DNA of 11,322 nt from JAYEJW01 sp034716535 (GTDB lineage: Bacteria; Pseudomonadota; Gammaproteobacteria; Chromatiales; Chromatiaceae). A model generated the notes under the pieces. The model searched no databases and was not told the origin of the DNA. It was given only the letters and a program-made list of their open reading frames with translations. The stretch spans positions 1 to 11,322 of the forward strand of contig JAYEJW010000298.1 of assembly GCA_034716535.1 (NCBI GenBank), written 5' to 3'. Shown here piece by piece: positions 1-6,839 of the stretch (within the stretch, counting starts at the first letter, position 1; every line of letters begins with the position of its first letter). The position numbers were made by a program, and so were the translations under genes.

Positions 1-28
1 GCATGGCGGCCCAGCTGGGCCGCCATGC
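1..28. repeat. Perfect 28-bp palindrome at the window edge, inside guaA
   Basis: The arm GCATGGCGGCCCAG is followed immediately by its exact reverse complement CTGGGCCGCCATGC, with no spacer. It lies in the coding sequence for residues 93-101 of GuaA and begins exactly at base 1. It may be chance in GC-rich coding DNA or a fold-back at a contig end. No regulatory role is implied. Confidence 0.9.
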
Positions 29-305
29 TCTGCATGCCGTAGCAGATCCCCAGCACCGGGATGCCCAGCTCGAACAGGAGGGGGTCGGCACGCGGGGTCT
101 CGTCCTCGTGCACCGACTGGGGACCGCCTGAGAGGATGACGCCCTTCGCGCCGAAGCCGCGGATGTGCTCGCCGTCCATGTCCCAAGGATGGAGCTCGCA
201 GTAAACGCCGGCCTCACGCACCCGGCGGGCGATGAGCTGGGTGTACTGGGAGCCGAAGTCGAGGATCAGGATGCGGTCGGAATGGATATCGGAAGACGTC
301 ACCAT
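1..305 (-). CDS. guaA: GMP synthase (glutamine-hydrolysing), N-terminal part
   Basis: Partial gene: 101 codons are present and the rest lies beyond the left edge. GuaA converts XMP to GMP with ATP and glutamine in the cytoplasm, as the last step of guanine nucleotide synthesis. What is visible is the start of the class I glutamine amidotransferase domain: ILILDFGSQYTQLIARRVRE (residues 12-31), the oxyanion segment ILSGGPQSV (57-65) and the nucleophile elbow GICYGMQ (86-92), with Cys88 as the catalytic cysteine. The ATP-pyrophosphatase and dimerisation domains are not in the window. The ATG at 303-305 is the only start that fits the family; an in-frame stop lies four codons upstream. The ribosome site is weak (GGA about 12 nt upstream). 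It follows guaB on the same strand after 114 bp, the classic guaBA pair. The last codons fall in a perfect palindrome at the window edge. Confidence 0.96.
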   Translation of the reverse strand, partial: MVTSSDIHSDRILILDFGSQYTQLIARRVREAGVYCELHPWDMDGEHIRGFGAKGVILSGGPQSVHEDETPRADPLLFELGIPVLGICYGMQSMAAQLGRH

Positions 306-372
306 GATCGTAGGTCATCCACAGATGGGTAGGCCCAATGTCGGGTTACGGAACGCAGGAAGACCGTCTTGG

Positions 373-386
373 CGCGAGTACTCGCG
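373..386. repeat. 14-bp perfect palindrome between guaB and guaA
   Basis: CGCGAGT followed directly by ACTCGCG, in the 114-bp gap between the guaB stop and the guaA start. A spacerless dyad suits a protein-binding site better than an RNA hairpin. No T-run follows on either strand, so it is not an intrinsic terminator. The binding protein, if any, is unknown. I see no convincing promoter elsewhere in the gap. Confidence 0.5.
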
Positions 387-419
387 ATACCTTAACTGCG
401 CGAATCGGCAGTCGCACGC

Positions 420-1889
420 TCACGAGTCGATGCGGTAATTCGGGGCTTCCTTGGTGATCTGGACGTCGTGCACGTGGGACTCGCGCATACCGGCGTTGCT
501 GACACGAACGAACTCAGGTTTCGTCCGCATCTCTTCCAGATTGGCGCAACCAGTGTAGCCCATGCTCGAGCGAACGCCGCCCATCAGTTGATGGATGACG
601 TTGAGCACGCTGCCCTTGTAGGGGACGCGTCCTTCGATACCCTCCGGAACCAGCTTCTCCGGCTCCGTCTCTTCCTGGAAATAGCGGTCGCTGGAGCCCT
701 CCTTGTCGGCCATGGCTCCCAGGGAACCCATGCCGCGGTAGGACTTGTAGGAGCGTCCCTGATAGATCTCCACCTGTCCCGGAGCCTCGTCGGTACCGGC
801 AAACAGACCACCGACCATGACGCTGTGCGCCCCGGAAGCGATCACTTTGGCAACGTCCCCTGAGTAGCGCAGGCCGCCGTCGGCGATAATCGGTACCCCG
901 GTATCCAAGAGGGCCTCGCTGACGTTGGCAACCGCCGTGATCTGGGGAACGCCCACACCCGCCACGACACGGGTGGTGCAGATCGAACCCGGACCTATAC
1001 CTACCTTCACAGCATCCGCACCGGCCTCGACGAGCGCGTGGGCGGCGGCAGCGGTCGCAATGTTGCCGCCAATGACCTGGACCTGGGGAAAATGCCGCTT
1101 GATCCAGGCGATCCTGTCGAGCACGCCCTGGGAATGACCGTGCGCCGTGTCAACCACCACAACATCGACCCCCGCCTCGACGAGCGCGGTGACGCGTTCG
1201 TCGGTTCCGGCGCCCACGGCGACTGCCGCACCGACACGCAACCGCTCATGGTCGTCCCGGGAGGCCTTGGGAAAGTCCTTCGCCTTCTGGATGTCCTTGA
1301 CGGTGATCAGCCCGCGCAGCTCAAAGTCCCCGTTGACGACAAGCACCTTTTCGATCCGGTGCTTGTGCAGCAGGGCCACCACCTCTTCGCGGCTGGCGCC
1401 CTCGCGCACCGTGACCAACCTCTCCCGTGGAGTCATGATGTTGGTGACCGGATCGTCGAGACGGGTCTCGAAACGCAGATCACGCCCGGTGACGATGCCG
1501 CCGAGCTGTCCGTCGGCGGTGACCACCGGCACGCCGGAAATATTGTGCGCACGGGTAATCTGCATCACCTCACCGATGCTGGTTTCCGGGGTCACGGTGA
1601 TCGGGTCGCGGATGATGCCGCTCTCGTACTTCTTGACGGCGAGGACCTCCCGGGCCTGGCGCTCGGCGGACATGTTCTTGTGGATGATGCCGATCCCCCC
1701 TTCGAGGGCCATGGCAATGGCCAGGCGCGCCTCGGTCACGGTATCCATGGCCGCGGAGACGAGGGGAATCTTGAGCTCGATACCGCGAGTCAGCCGCGTG
1801 CCGAGATCCACCTCGTGCGGTAGCACCCGGGAGTGGGAGGGCACGAGAAGGACGTCGTCGAAGGTGAGGGCTTCCTGGATGAGGCGCAT
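420..1889 (-). CDS. guaB: Inosine-5'-monophosphate dehydrogenase
   Basis: 489 residues, almost the length of E. coli GuaB (488). It oxidises IMP to XMP with NAD+, the committed step to guanine nucleotides, in the cytoplasm. The protein starts MRLIQEALTFDDVLLVP, the standard family N-terminus. Two CBS domains (about residues 93-147 and 153-207) are inserted in the TIM barrel, as usual. The catalytic loop GIGPGSICTT (297-306) carries Cys304, the IMP-binding IADGGLRYSGD follows at 335-345, and the mobile flap has the Arg402-Tyr403 pair. An open frame extends 50 codons further upstream, but homology and the promoter at 1939-1967 place the start at 1889. No clear Shine-Dalgarno sequence is visible. 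It is divergent from xseA and upstream of guaA. The discriminator after the -10 box is GC-rich (TCGCCG), as often seen at stringently controlled promoters; that link is inference. Confidence 0.98.
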   Translation of the reverse strand: MRLIQEALTFDDVLLVPSHSRVLPHEVDLGTRLTRGIELKIPLVSAAMDTVTEARLAIAMALEGGIGIIHKNMSAERQAREVLAVKKYESGIIRDPITVTPETSIGEVMQITRAHNISGVPVVTADGQLGGIVTGRDLRFETRLDDPVTNIMTPRERLVTVREGASREEVVALLHKHRIEKVLVVNGDFELRGLITVKDIQKAKDFPKASRDDHERLRVGAAVAVGAGTDERVTALVEAGVDVVVVDTAHGHSQGVLDRIAWIKRHFPQVQVIGGNIATAAAAHALVEAGADAVKVGIGPGSICTTRVVAGVGVPQITAVANVSEALLDTGVPIIADGGLRYSGDVAKVIASGAHSVMVGGLFAGTDEAPGQVEIYQGRSYKSYRGMGSLGAMADKEGSSDRYFQEETEPEKLVPEGIEGRVPYKGSVLNVIHQLMGGVRSSMGYTGCANLEEMRTKPEFVRVSNAGMRESHVHDVQITKEAPNYRIDS

Positions 1890-1918
1890 GGCGGTATTGG
1901 TCGCGAGGGGGATTGGAG

Positions 1919-1946
1919 TTCTTAAGAGATAACGGCGAATTATAGT
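1919..1946 (+). promoter_or_regulatory. Candidate xseA promoter overlapping the guaB -10 box
   Basis: On the plus strand, TATAGT (1941-1946) matches five of six -10 bases. TTCTTA (1919-1924), 16 bp upstream, is a weak -35 candidate with three of six matches. Its -10 shares bases 1941-1944 with the guaB -10 on the opposite strand, so the two promoters would compete for polymerase. This is the only AT-rich spot in the gap, but the -35 is poor. Confidence 0.35.
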
Positions 1947-1967
1947 TTTTGAAGTCTGGGCGGTAAA
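1939..1967 (-). promoter_or_regulatory. sigma70-type promoter of guaB
   Basis: On the minus strand, TTTACC (1962-1967) is followed after 17 bp by a perfect TATAAT (1939-1944). The -35 box matches four of six consensus bases. Transcription should start near 1932, giving a leader of about 43 nt. No PurR-type box is recognisable beside it. Not experimentally supported here. Confidence 0.75.
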
Positions 1968-2011
1968 CTCGGGGCTCGTTCCCACAGATCCACCCTTGCC
2001 CCAGCCCCCCA

Positions 2012-3388
2012 ATGCTTCGGAAGTCCGGCATCCCCTCACTTGAACTCTCCCGCGACATCTACAGCGTCTCGCGTCTCAACCGGGAGGTGCGTGCCGTACT
2101 GGAGGGCAGCTTCCCCCTGCTGTGGGTGGAAGGCGAGATCTCCAACCTGGCCCAACCCGCCTCGGGCCACATCTATTTCTCCCTGAAGGACCCGGCCGCC
2201 CAGGTACGCTGCGCCATGTTCCGCCCCAAGCGCCTGCTGCTCGGCTTCAAGCCCGGCAACGGTCACCACGTATTGATGCGGGCGCGCGTGGGCCTTTATG
2301 AGGGACGCGGCGATTTTCAGCTGATCGTCGAACAGATGGAGCCGGCCGGCGAAGGGGCCCTGCGGCTCGAGCTCGAACAACTGAAACAAAAGCTTGCAGC
2401 GGAAGGGCTGTTCGACGAGGCGTGCAAGCGGTCCCCGCCGCCGTTCCCGCGCCAGGCAGGTCTCGTAACATCAGCCTCCGGGGCAGCAATCCGGGACCTG
2501 CTTAGCGTGCTGCGCAGGCGCTTTCCCGCCCTGCCCGTCGTCGTTTACCCAGCTCAGGTTCAGGGAGAAGGCGCCGTCGACGAGCTCGTCGCGGCACTTG
2601 ATCTCGCCAGCGCAAGGGGGGAGTGCGACGTCCTGATCCTCGCGCGAGGAGGCGGTTCCCTGGAGGACCTGATGGCCTTCAACGACGAGGCGGTGGCGCG
2701 GGCCATCCGTCGATCGGCGATCCCCGTGGTGACCGGCATCGGGCACGAGATCGACCTGACCATCGCCGACCTTGCGGCGGATCGGCGCGGCGCCACCCCC
2801 TCCGCGGCGGGGGAGCTGGTCAGCCCCTCGGCACCACACCTTGCTCAGCGGTTGCGGGCGATCGAGCAACGCCTGAGCGGCACACAGGCGCGGGCCGTTT
2901 CAGTGCTCCGCCAACGTTTCGCCGCTGTTGCACGGCACCTGCGGCTGTTGCACCCGCTGGGACGGCTACAGCGTCAGCAGCAACGAGTCGACGACCTCGA
3001 GCGGCGTCTCATTGCCTCAATGCGCGGACAATTGAAGAGCGGGCAGGTTCGCCATCGGCCCCTCGGTACCCGCTTGGTCGCGGCCTCCCCCGCGCGGACA
3101 CTGGAACGCTTGGGCCTGGCGAATCGGGCACTGGCAGAGCGGCTGGCTCGTCTGATGCCCCGCAAGATCCGAGGACGGCGCGAACGACTCGCCCGAACGA
3201 TACAGGCCCTGGATATGCTGAGTCCTCTGGCAACCCTGGCCCGGGGTTATGCCATTGTGCGCCTGCTGCCGCGAGGGCGGGTGCTGCGGGACGCGCACGA
3301 CGCCCAGCCCGGCTCCCGCATCGAGGCACAGCTACAGAAGGGTACCCTGACCGCCCTCGTGGAGCCGCCCCAAGGTCCTGACACCTAG
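2012..3388 (+). CDS. xseA: Exodeoxyribonuclease VII large subunit
   Basis: 458 residues, against 456 in E. coli. XseA with several XseB subunits degrades single-stranded DNA from both ends to oligonucleotides and acts in repair. The N-terminal OB-fold (about 17-112) contains WVEGEISNLAQPASGHIYF (38-56). The catalytic domain follows, with ARGGGSLEDLMAFNDE (211-226) and GIGHEIDLTIAD (242-253). Residues matching the four catalytically important E. coli positions (Asp155, Arg205, His238, Asp241) are present at Asp162, Arg212, His245 and Asp248 with identical spacing. A long basic coiled-coil section (about 270-395) and the conserved SPLATLARGYAIV (404-416) complete the protein. The ATG at 2012 gives the normal N-terminus, but no Shine-Dalgarno sequence precedes it. 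xseB is not in the window. It is divergent from guaB, as in E. coli, and converges on der. Confidence 0.97.
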   Translation: MLRKSGIPSLELSRDIYSVSRLNREVRAVLEGSFPLLWVEGEISNLAQPASGHIYFSLKDPAAQVRCAMFRPKRLLLGFKPGNGHHVLMRARVGLYEGRGDFQLIVEQMEPAGEGALRLELEQLKQKLAAEGLFDEACKRSPPPFPRQAGLVTSASGAAIRDLLSVLRRRFPALPVVVYPAQVQGEGAVDELVAALDLASARGECDVLILARGGGSLEDLMAFNDEAVARAIRRSAIPVVTGIGHEIDLTIADLAADRRGATPSAAGELVSPSAPHLAQRLRAIEQRLSGTQARAVSVLRQRFAAVARHLRLLHPLGRLQRQQQRVDDLERRLIASMRGQLKSGQVRHRPLGTRLVAASPARTLERLGLANRALAERLARLMPRKIRGRRERLARTIQALDMLSPLATLARGYAIVRLLPRGRVLRDAHDAQPGSRIEAQLQKGTLTALVEPPQGPDT

Positions 3389-3396
3389 CTCGCGTT

Positions 3397-3421
3397 TGTC
3401 GCAGCTCAGATGTCGGCGACA
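3397..3421. other. Weak hairpin in the xseA-der convergent gap
   Basis: TGTCGC (3397-3402) and GCGACA (3416-3421) can pair around a 13-nt loop, within the 43 bp between the two stop codons. It is placed where a bidirectional terminator would sit, but there is no T-run on either strand and the stem is only 6 bp. Intrinsic termination is not demonstrated. Confidence 0.25.
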
Positions 3422-3431
3422 GGATGCGCTC

Positions 3432-4832
3432 TCAGCGCTTACGGTCGACGAAGCGCTGCAACCGCTTGCGCTTTCGCTGTTGGCTCGGGGTCAGCCGGTT
3501 GCGCCGCCCCTGGAAGGGATTGGCTCCGGTGCGGAACTCCAGGCGCAGGGGTGTGCCCGCCAAATCCAGCGCGCGGCGGAAGCGGTTGATCAGGTAACGG
3601 CGGTAGGCCTGCGGCACGGCTTCTGTCTGATTGCCGTGAATGACGATGATGGGCGGGTTGCGGCCCCCTTGGTGCGCGTAGCGCAGCTTGATCCGGCGCC
3701 CGCGTACCAGTGGCGGCTGATGCTCCTGAATCGCAGTTTCCAGCGTCCTTGTCAGCAACGGCGTGGCCAGATCGCGCGTGGCGTTGGTGTAGGCGCGATC
3801 CACCTCTTCGAGCAGCACGCCTACGCCGCTGCCATGCAGCGCGGAGATGAAGTGGACGGCGGCGAAGTCCAGAAACCCGAGCTTGCGGGTAAGCGCGGCG
3901 CGAACCGCATCGCGCTGATCCTGGGCGAGGCCGTCCCACTTGTTCACCGTGACGACCAGGGCCCTGCCGCTCTCGACAATGTGGCCGGCCAGGGTCGCGT
4001 CCTGCTCGCCGATACCCTGTTGCGCATCGATGACCAGGATGGCGACGTTGCATTCCTCGATGGCCTGGAGGGTCTTGACGACGCTGAACTTCTCCACCGC
4101 ATCCCGTATACGGGCGCGGCGGCGCACGCCGGCTGTGTCGATCAGCGTATAGTGCCGCTCACCGCGCCGGAAGGGGACATAGATGCTGTCGCGGGTCGTC
4201 CCCGGGCTGCCGAAGGCCACGAGCCGTTCCTCGCCGAGGAGCCGGTTGATGAGGGTGGACTTTCCGGCGTTCGGGCGGCCGACCACGGCGATCTGGGTAC
4301 CGGCCTCTTCCGGCGGCGCGGTCTCCGCCGGCTGCTCCTCCCCGGGCAGGCACTCGAAGACCTGATTGAGCAGCACTCGTACCCCACGGCCTTGGGCGGC
4401 GGAGATGGCAAAGGGCTCGCCGAGACCGACCGCATGAAACTCCGCCCCCGCGATAAAGGCATCGATGTGATCCGTCTTGTTGACAACCAGGGTAATGGGC
4501 TTGCCGGTACGGCGCAGGCGCACCGCGATATCCAGGTCTGCGCTGGTGCAGCCGTCGCGAGCGTCCACCAAGAACAGCAGGTGATCGGCTTCCTCGATGG
4601 CCAGCTCGACCTGCCGTTCCATCAGGCTGCCCACGCCGTCCGACTCGCCGCTCAACCCACCGGTGTCTACGACGATGTACGGGGCGGGTCCGATGCGGCC
4701 GACGCCGTACTGGCGATCCCGCGTCAGCCCGGGAAAGTCCGCCACGAGCGCGTCCCGGGTTCTGGTCAGCCGATTGAACAAAGTGGACTTGCCGACGTTC
4801 GGTCGGCCCACCAGGGTAACGACGGGGAGCAT
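3432..4832 (-). CDS. der: GTPase Der (EngA), 50S ribosome assembly
   Basis: 466 residues, slightly shorter than the 490 of E. coli. Der is an essential tandem GTPase that helps mature the large ribosomal subunit. GTPase domain 1 has the P-loop GRPNVGKS (9-16), DTGG (56-59) and NKTD (118-121). After an acidic linker (about 163-177), domain 2 has GRPNAGKS (185-192), DTAG (232-235) and NKWD (297-300). A KH-like domain (about 355-440) carries the TGANPFQGR segment, and the tail is very basic (RKRKRLQRFVDRKR), consistent with rRNA binding. An open frame runs 77 codons upstream inside bamB, but the family N-terminus MLPVVTLVGRPNVGKS fixes the start at 4832. It begins only 5 bp after the bamB stop, so translational coupling is likely. 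It is the last gene of the minus-strand run. Confidence 0.98.
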   Translation of the reverse strand: MLPVVTLVGRPNVGKSTLFNRLTRTRDALVADFPGLTRDRQYGVGRIGPAPYIVVDTGGLSGESDGVGSLMERQVELAIEEADHLLFLVDARDGCTSADLDIAVRLRRTGKPITLVVNKTDHIDAFIAGAEFHAVGLGEPFAISAAQGRGVRVLLNQVFECLPGEEQPAETAPPEEAGTQIAVVGRPNAGKSTLINRLLGEERLVAFGSPGTTRDSIYVPFRRGERHYTLIDTAGVRRRARIRDAVEKFSVVKTLQAIEECNVAILVIDAQQGIGEQDATLAGHIVESGRALVVTVNKWDGLAQDQRDAVRAALTRKLGFLDFAAVHFISALHGSGVGVLLEEVDRAYTNATRDLATPLLTRTLETAIQEHQPPLVRGRRIKLRYAHQGGRNPPIIVIHGNQTEAVPQAYRRYLINRFRRALDLAGTPLRLEFRTGANPFQGRRNRLTPSQQRKRKRLQRFVDRKR

Positions 4833-4837
4833 CCTGG

Positions 4838-6076
4838 TCAGCGAGCGGGCGAATCCGCAGCTGCGGCCCGCCCGGCCTCTGCGCGCGCAGAGGGCCGTCG
4901 TTCCGGCGGCGCAAGCGCCGCCGCCCCGGTCGAGAGCGCCGCGACCGTACCGTCGTCGCCGTAGACCAACAGCCTGCCGTCCGACACCAGGGGACGCGCG
5001 GTGATCGGTCCGTCCGCCACCTCCTCCCGCGCCATCAGTCGGCCGTCCCGCCGGGACAGCCAATGCACATAGCCGTCGACATCCCCGACAACCACGAGAT
5101 CACCGACGACCGCCGGCGCGGTCAGGCGGCGGTACCTGAGCTGCTCCTGTTTCCAGGTGCCTGTACCGTCGTTGGGCTGTGCCGCCCAGACCTGGTCGTC
5201 GGAGTCGGTCACATAGAGCATGCCCCCTGCGGCGGCCAAGCCTGAGTGCGCCGATAGGGCGCGGCGCCAGAGTACGGCGCCGCTCTGCAGATCGACGGCG
5301 GCCAGGTCCCCATTGTACGTGCCCACATAGACGATGCCGTCGACGACCACCGGATCGGCGTCGATATCTGCAATCCGCTCCAGCTCGGAGCGTCCGCTGG
5401 GCGGCGTTACCGTTACCTCCCACAGCGGGAGGCCGGTCGCTACTTCGAGGTTGACCAGTCTGCCGCCTGAGATCCCTACGATCGCGCGATCCCCGACGAT
5501 GACCGGTGTGCTGCTGCCGCGCAAGGTGAGGACGGGGGCCGGGTACGTGAACTTCCAGCGCTCTTCGCCGTTGGCGCCGTCGAAGGCGTAGACGCTGTCG
5601 TCCAGTGTGTGCACGATCACCGTGTCGCCCGCGATGCGTGGAACGGAGAGGATCTCACTGTCGACCCGGGCCCGCCACAGCTCGGCGCCGTTTGTGGTGG
5701 AAAGCGCCACAAGGTCGCCGTCGCTGGAGCCGAGGACGATGCGGCTGGCGTCCACGTCCGGGCCGCCACTGAAGGGTAGCTTGGTTTCGCGCTCCCACAG
5801 CACCCTGCCGTCGCCGGCATTTAGCGCGATCACGTGCCCTTCTGCGTCGGCGACAAACAAGCGGCCGCCGTGCGTAGCGACGACCAGGTTGAGGCGCCGT
5901 TTGTCCGTACCCTCGCCAACCTCCCGGCTCCAGAGGGTGTGCACATTCATCTGTGGCGTGAAATCCACGAGCTTGGCAGGCGGGCGCGGATCCTCTTCAC
6001 CACCGCTCAGCCAGGGAATGTAGCTACAGCCGCTGGTTAACAGCAGGGAGAACAGGGCGAGGCATGGCTTGCGCAT
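4838..6076 (-). CDS. bamB: Outer membrane assembly lipoprotein BamB
   Basis: 412 residues. BamB is a lipoprotein of the BAM complex that inserts beta-barrel proteins into the outer membrane. The signal peptide ends in the lipobox LLTSGC, with Cys17 the lipidation site and Ser at +2, consistent with outer-membrane sorting. The rest is a PQQ-type eight-bladed beta-propeller (about 45-385) with repeated blade motifs such as DGRVLW, NGAELW, NGEERW and SGAVLW. LTLRG (183-187) matches the E. coli segment (Leu173, Leu175, Arg176) implicated in BamA binding, and SELERIADIDADPVV (230-244) is the conserved family stretch. The propeller ends near 385; the last 27 or so residues are an Ala/Pro/Arg-rich, probably disordered tail that E. 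coli BamB lacks. The ATG at 6076 is 26 bp after yfgM; der follows 5 bp downstream. Confidence 0.97.
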   Translation of the reverse strand: MRKPCLALFSLLLTSGCSYIPWLSGGEEDPRPPAKLVDFTPQMNVHTLWSREVGEGTDKRRLNLVVATHGGRLFVADAEGHVIALNAGDGRVLWERETKLPFSGGPDVDASRIVLGSSDGDLVALSTTNGAELWRARVDSEILSVPRIAGDTVIVHTLDDSVYAFDGANGEERWKFTYPAPVLTLRGSSTPVIVGDRAIVGISGGRLVNLEVATGLPLWEVTVTPPSGRSELERIADIDADPVVVDGIVYVGTYNGDLAAVDLQSGAVLWRRALSAHSGLAAAGGMLYVTDSDDQVWAAQPNDGTGTWKQEQLRYRRLTAPAVVGDLVVVGDVDGYVHWLSRRDGRLMAREEVADGPITARPLVSDGRLLVYGDDGTVAALSTGAAALAPPERRPSARAEAGRAAAADSPAR

Positions 6077-6102
6077 AGTGGGTCTCGGTCTAAGGAGCGA
6101 GC

Positions 6103-6732
6103 TCAGCCGGCCGGCGGCAAGTTATCGAGCTTCAGCTGCAGCAACTTGGGGTTGGCGGCACCGCCAGCGAGGGCCTGCTGGTAGGCCTGTCGGGCTTCCC
6201 CCGCGCGGCCTTCGGCCGCCGCGATGTCTCCGCGCAGGGCTTCGAAGTCACCGCCGAAGCTACCGCCGTCGTCGTATTGTTCCAGGATGCCGCCCGCCGC
6301 AGCCAGGTCGCCCTCTGCGATGAGAATCCGTGCCAGACGCAGGGCTGCGATGCGCGCGATGCCGGGGTCCGGCGCCTGCGCGATCGTTTGCTCCAGCGCG
6401 GCACTGGCCCCTGCGCTGTCACCGGCCTCGAGAGCGACCCTCGCCCGCACCAGATTGGCCAAGGCCGCATAGGAGGTAGAGGCGTACTCATCTGCCACCA
6501 GCTCGGCTTGCTTGAGCGCGGGCTCGCCATCGCCCGCATCGGCAATGGCCATGAGTTGCTCGAAGGCGGCGGAGGCCTGCTGCGCCACGGAGTCTCTATA
6601 TTCGCCCCACTGGCGCCAACCGAGGACCGCACCCAGACCGATCGCCACACCGGCAACGACCGAAAAGCCGTTTTCCTTCCACCATTTCTTGATTGCTTCG
6701 ACTTTTTCCTCGTCGGTCTCGTACGTATTCAC
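6103..6732 (-). CDS. yfgM: YfgM-family periplasmic chaperone / SecYEG ancillary subunit
   Basis: 209 residues, normal for the family (E. coli 206). YfgM is a bitopic inner-membrane protein that associates with the Sec translocon and PpiD and helps envelope proteins leave the translocon. The cytoplasmic N-terminus is charged (TDEEKVEAIKKWWKENG). One membrane helix covers about residues 22-39 and ends in WRQW. The periplasmic part is an Ala-rich array of TPR-like helices (about 48-205), for example YAALANLVRARVALEAGD and LRGDIAAAEGRAGEARQAY. The start codon is GTG; a good Shine-Dalgarno sequence, GGAGA (6737-6741), stands 4 nt upstream, which decides the start. It lies between hisS and bamB, its usual place. 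The 107-bp gap to hisS is the largest in the run, so an internal promoter is possible, but I see no clear one. Confidence 0.94.
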   Translation of the reverse strand: MNTYETDEEKVEAIKKWWKENGFSVVAGVAIGLGAVLGWRQWGEYRDSVAQQASAAFEQLMAIADAGDGEPALKQAELVADEYASTSYAALANLVRARVALEAGDSAGASAALEQTIAQAPDPGIARIAALRLARILIAEGDLAAAGGILEQYDDGGSFGGDFEALRGDIAAAEGRAGEARQAYQQALAGGAANPKLLQLKLDNLPPAG

Positions 6733-6736
6733 GGTT

Positions 6737-6741
6737 TCTCC
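6737..6741 (-). promoter_or_regulatory. Ribosome binding site of yfgM
   Basis: GGAGA on the minus strand, 4 nt before the GTG start. It is one of the few clear Shine-Dalgarno sequences in the window and supports the non-ATG start. Confidence 0.75.
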
Positions 6742-6754
6742 AACAGAGTCTGTT
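6742..6754. repeat. 13-bp palindrome upstream of yfgM
   Basis: AACAGA-G-TCTGTT, a 6-1-6 perfect dyad directly upstream of the yfgM ribosome binding site, in the 107-bp hisS-yfgM gap. The one-base centre argues for a DNA operator rather than an RNA hairpin. I do not recognise a known regulator motif. Confidence 0.4.
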
Positions 6755-6839
6755 ATTCCAAATAAGATGATGCGGGCAGCATGCAGCGGACGCTTTCGCC
6801 GTACTTGCCCAAAGCGGAAACGGATCGCTCTGCGCGCGC

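Noticed and set aside
315..323. DnaA-box-like TCATCCACA just upstream of guaA
   Set aside because: One mismatch to the consensus and a single copy; no cluster of boxes or AT-rich region, so not an origin or a reliable DnaA site.
1038..1932. Two overlapping 261-codon open frames on the plus strand opposite guaB
   Set aside because: Both are shadows of guaB; they have no recognisable motif and overlap each other in different frames.
1890..2039. A 50-codon upstream extension of guaB
   Set aside because: It spans the TATAAT promoter and the xseA start and adds residues that IMP dehydrogenases lack.
3389..3431. Intrinsic terminator between convergent xseA and der
   Set aside because: Only a 6-bp stem with a 13-nt loop and no T-run on either strand; kept as a weak hairpin, not called a terminator.
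3396..4964. A 522-codon open frame on the plus strand opposite der and the bamB end
   Set aside because: It is antisense to a fully convincing der with all GTPase motifs. Long mirror frames are expected in GC-rich genes, and the translation shows no recognisable domain.
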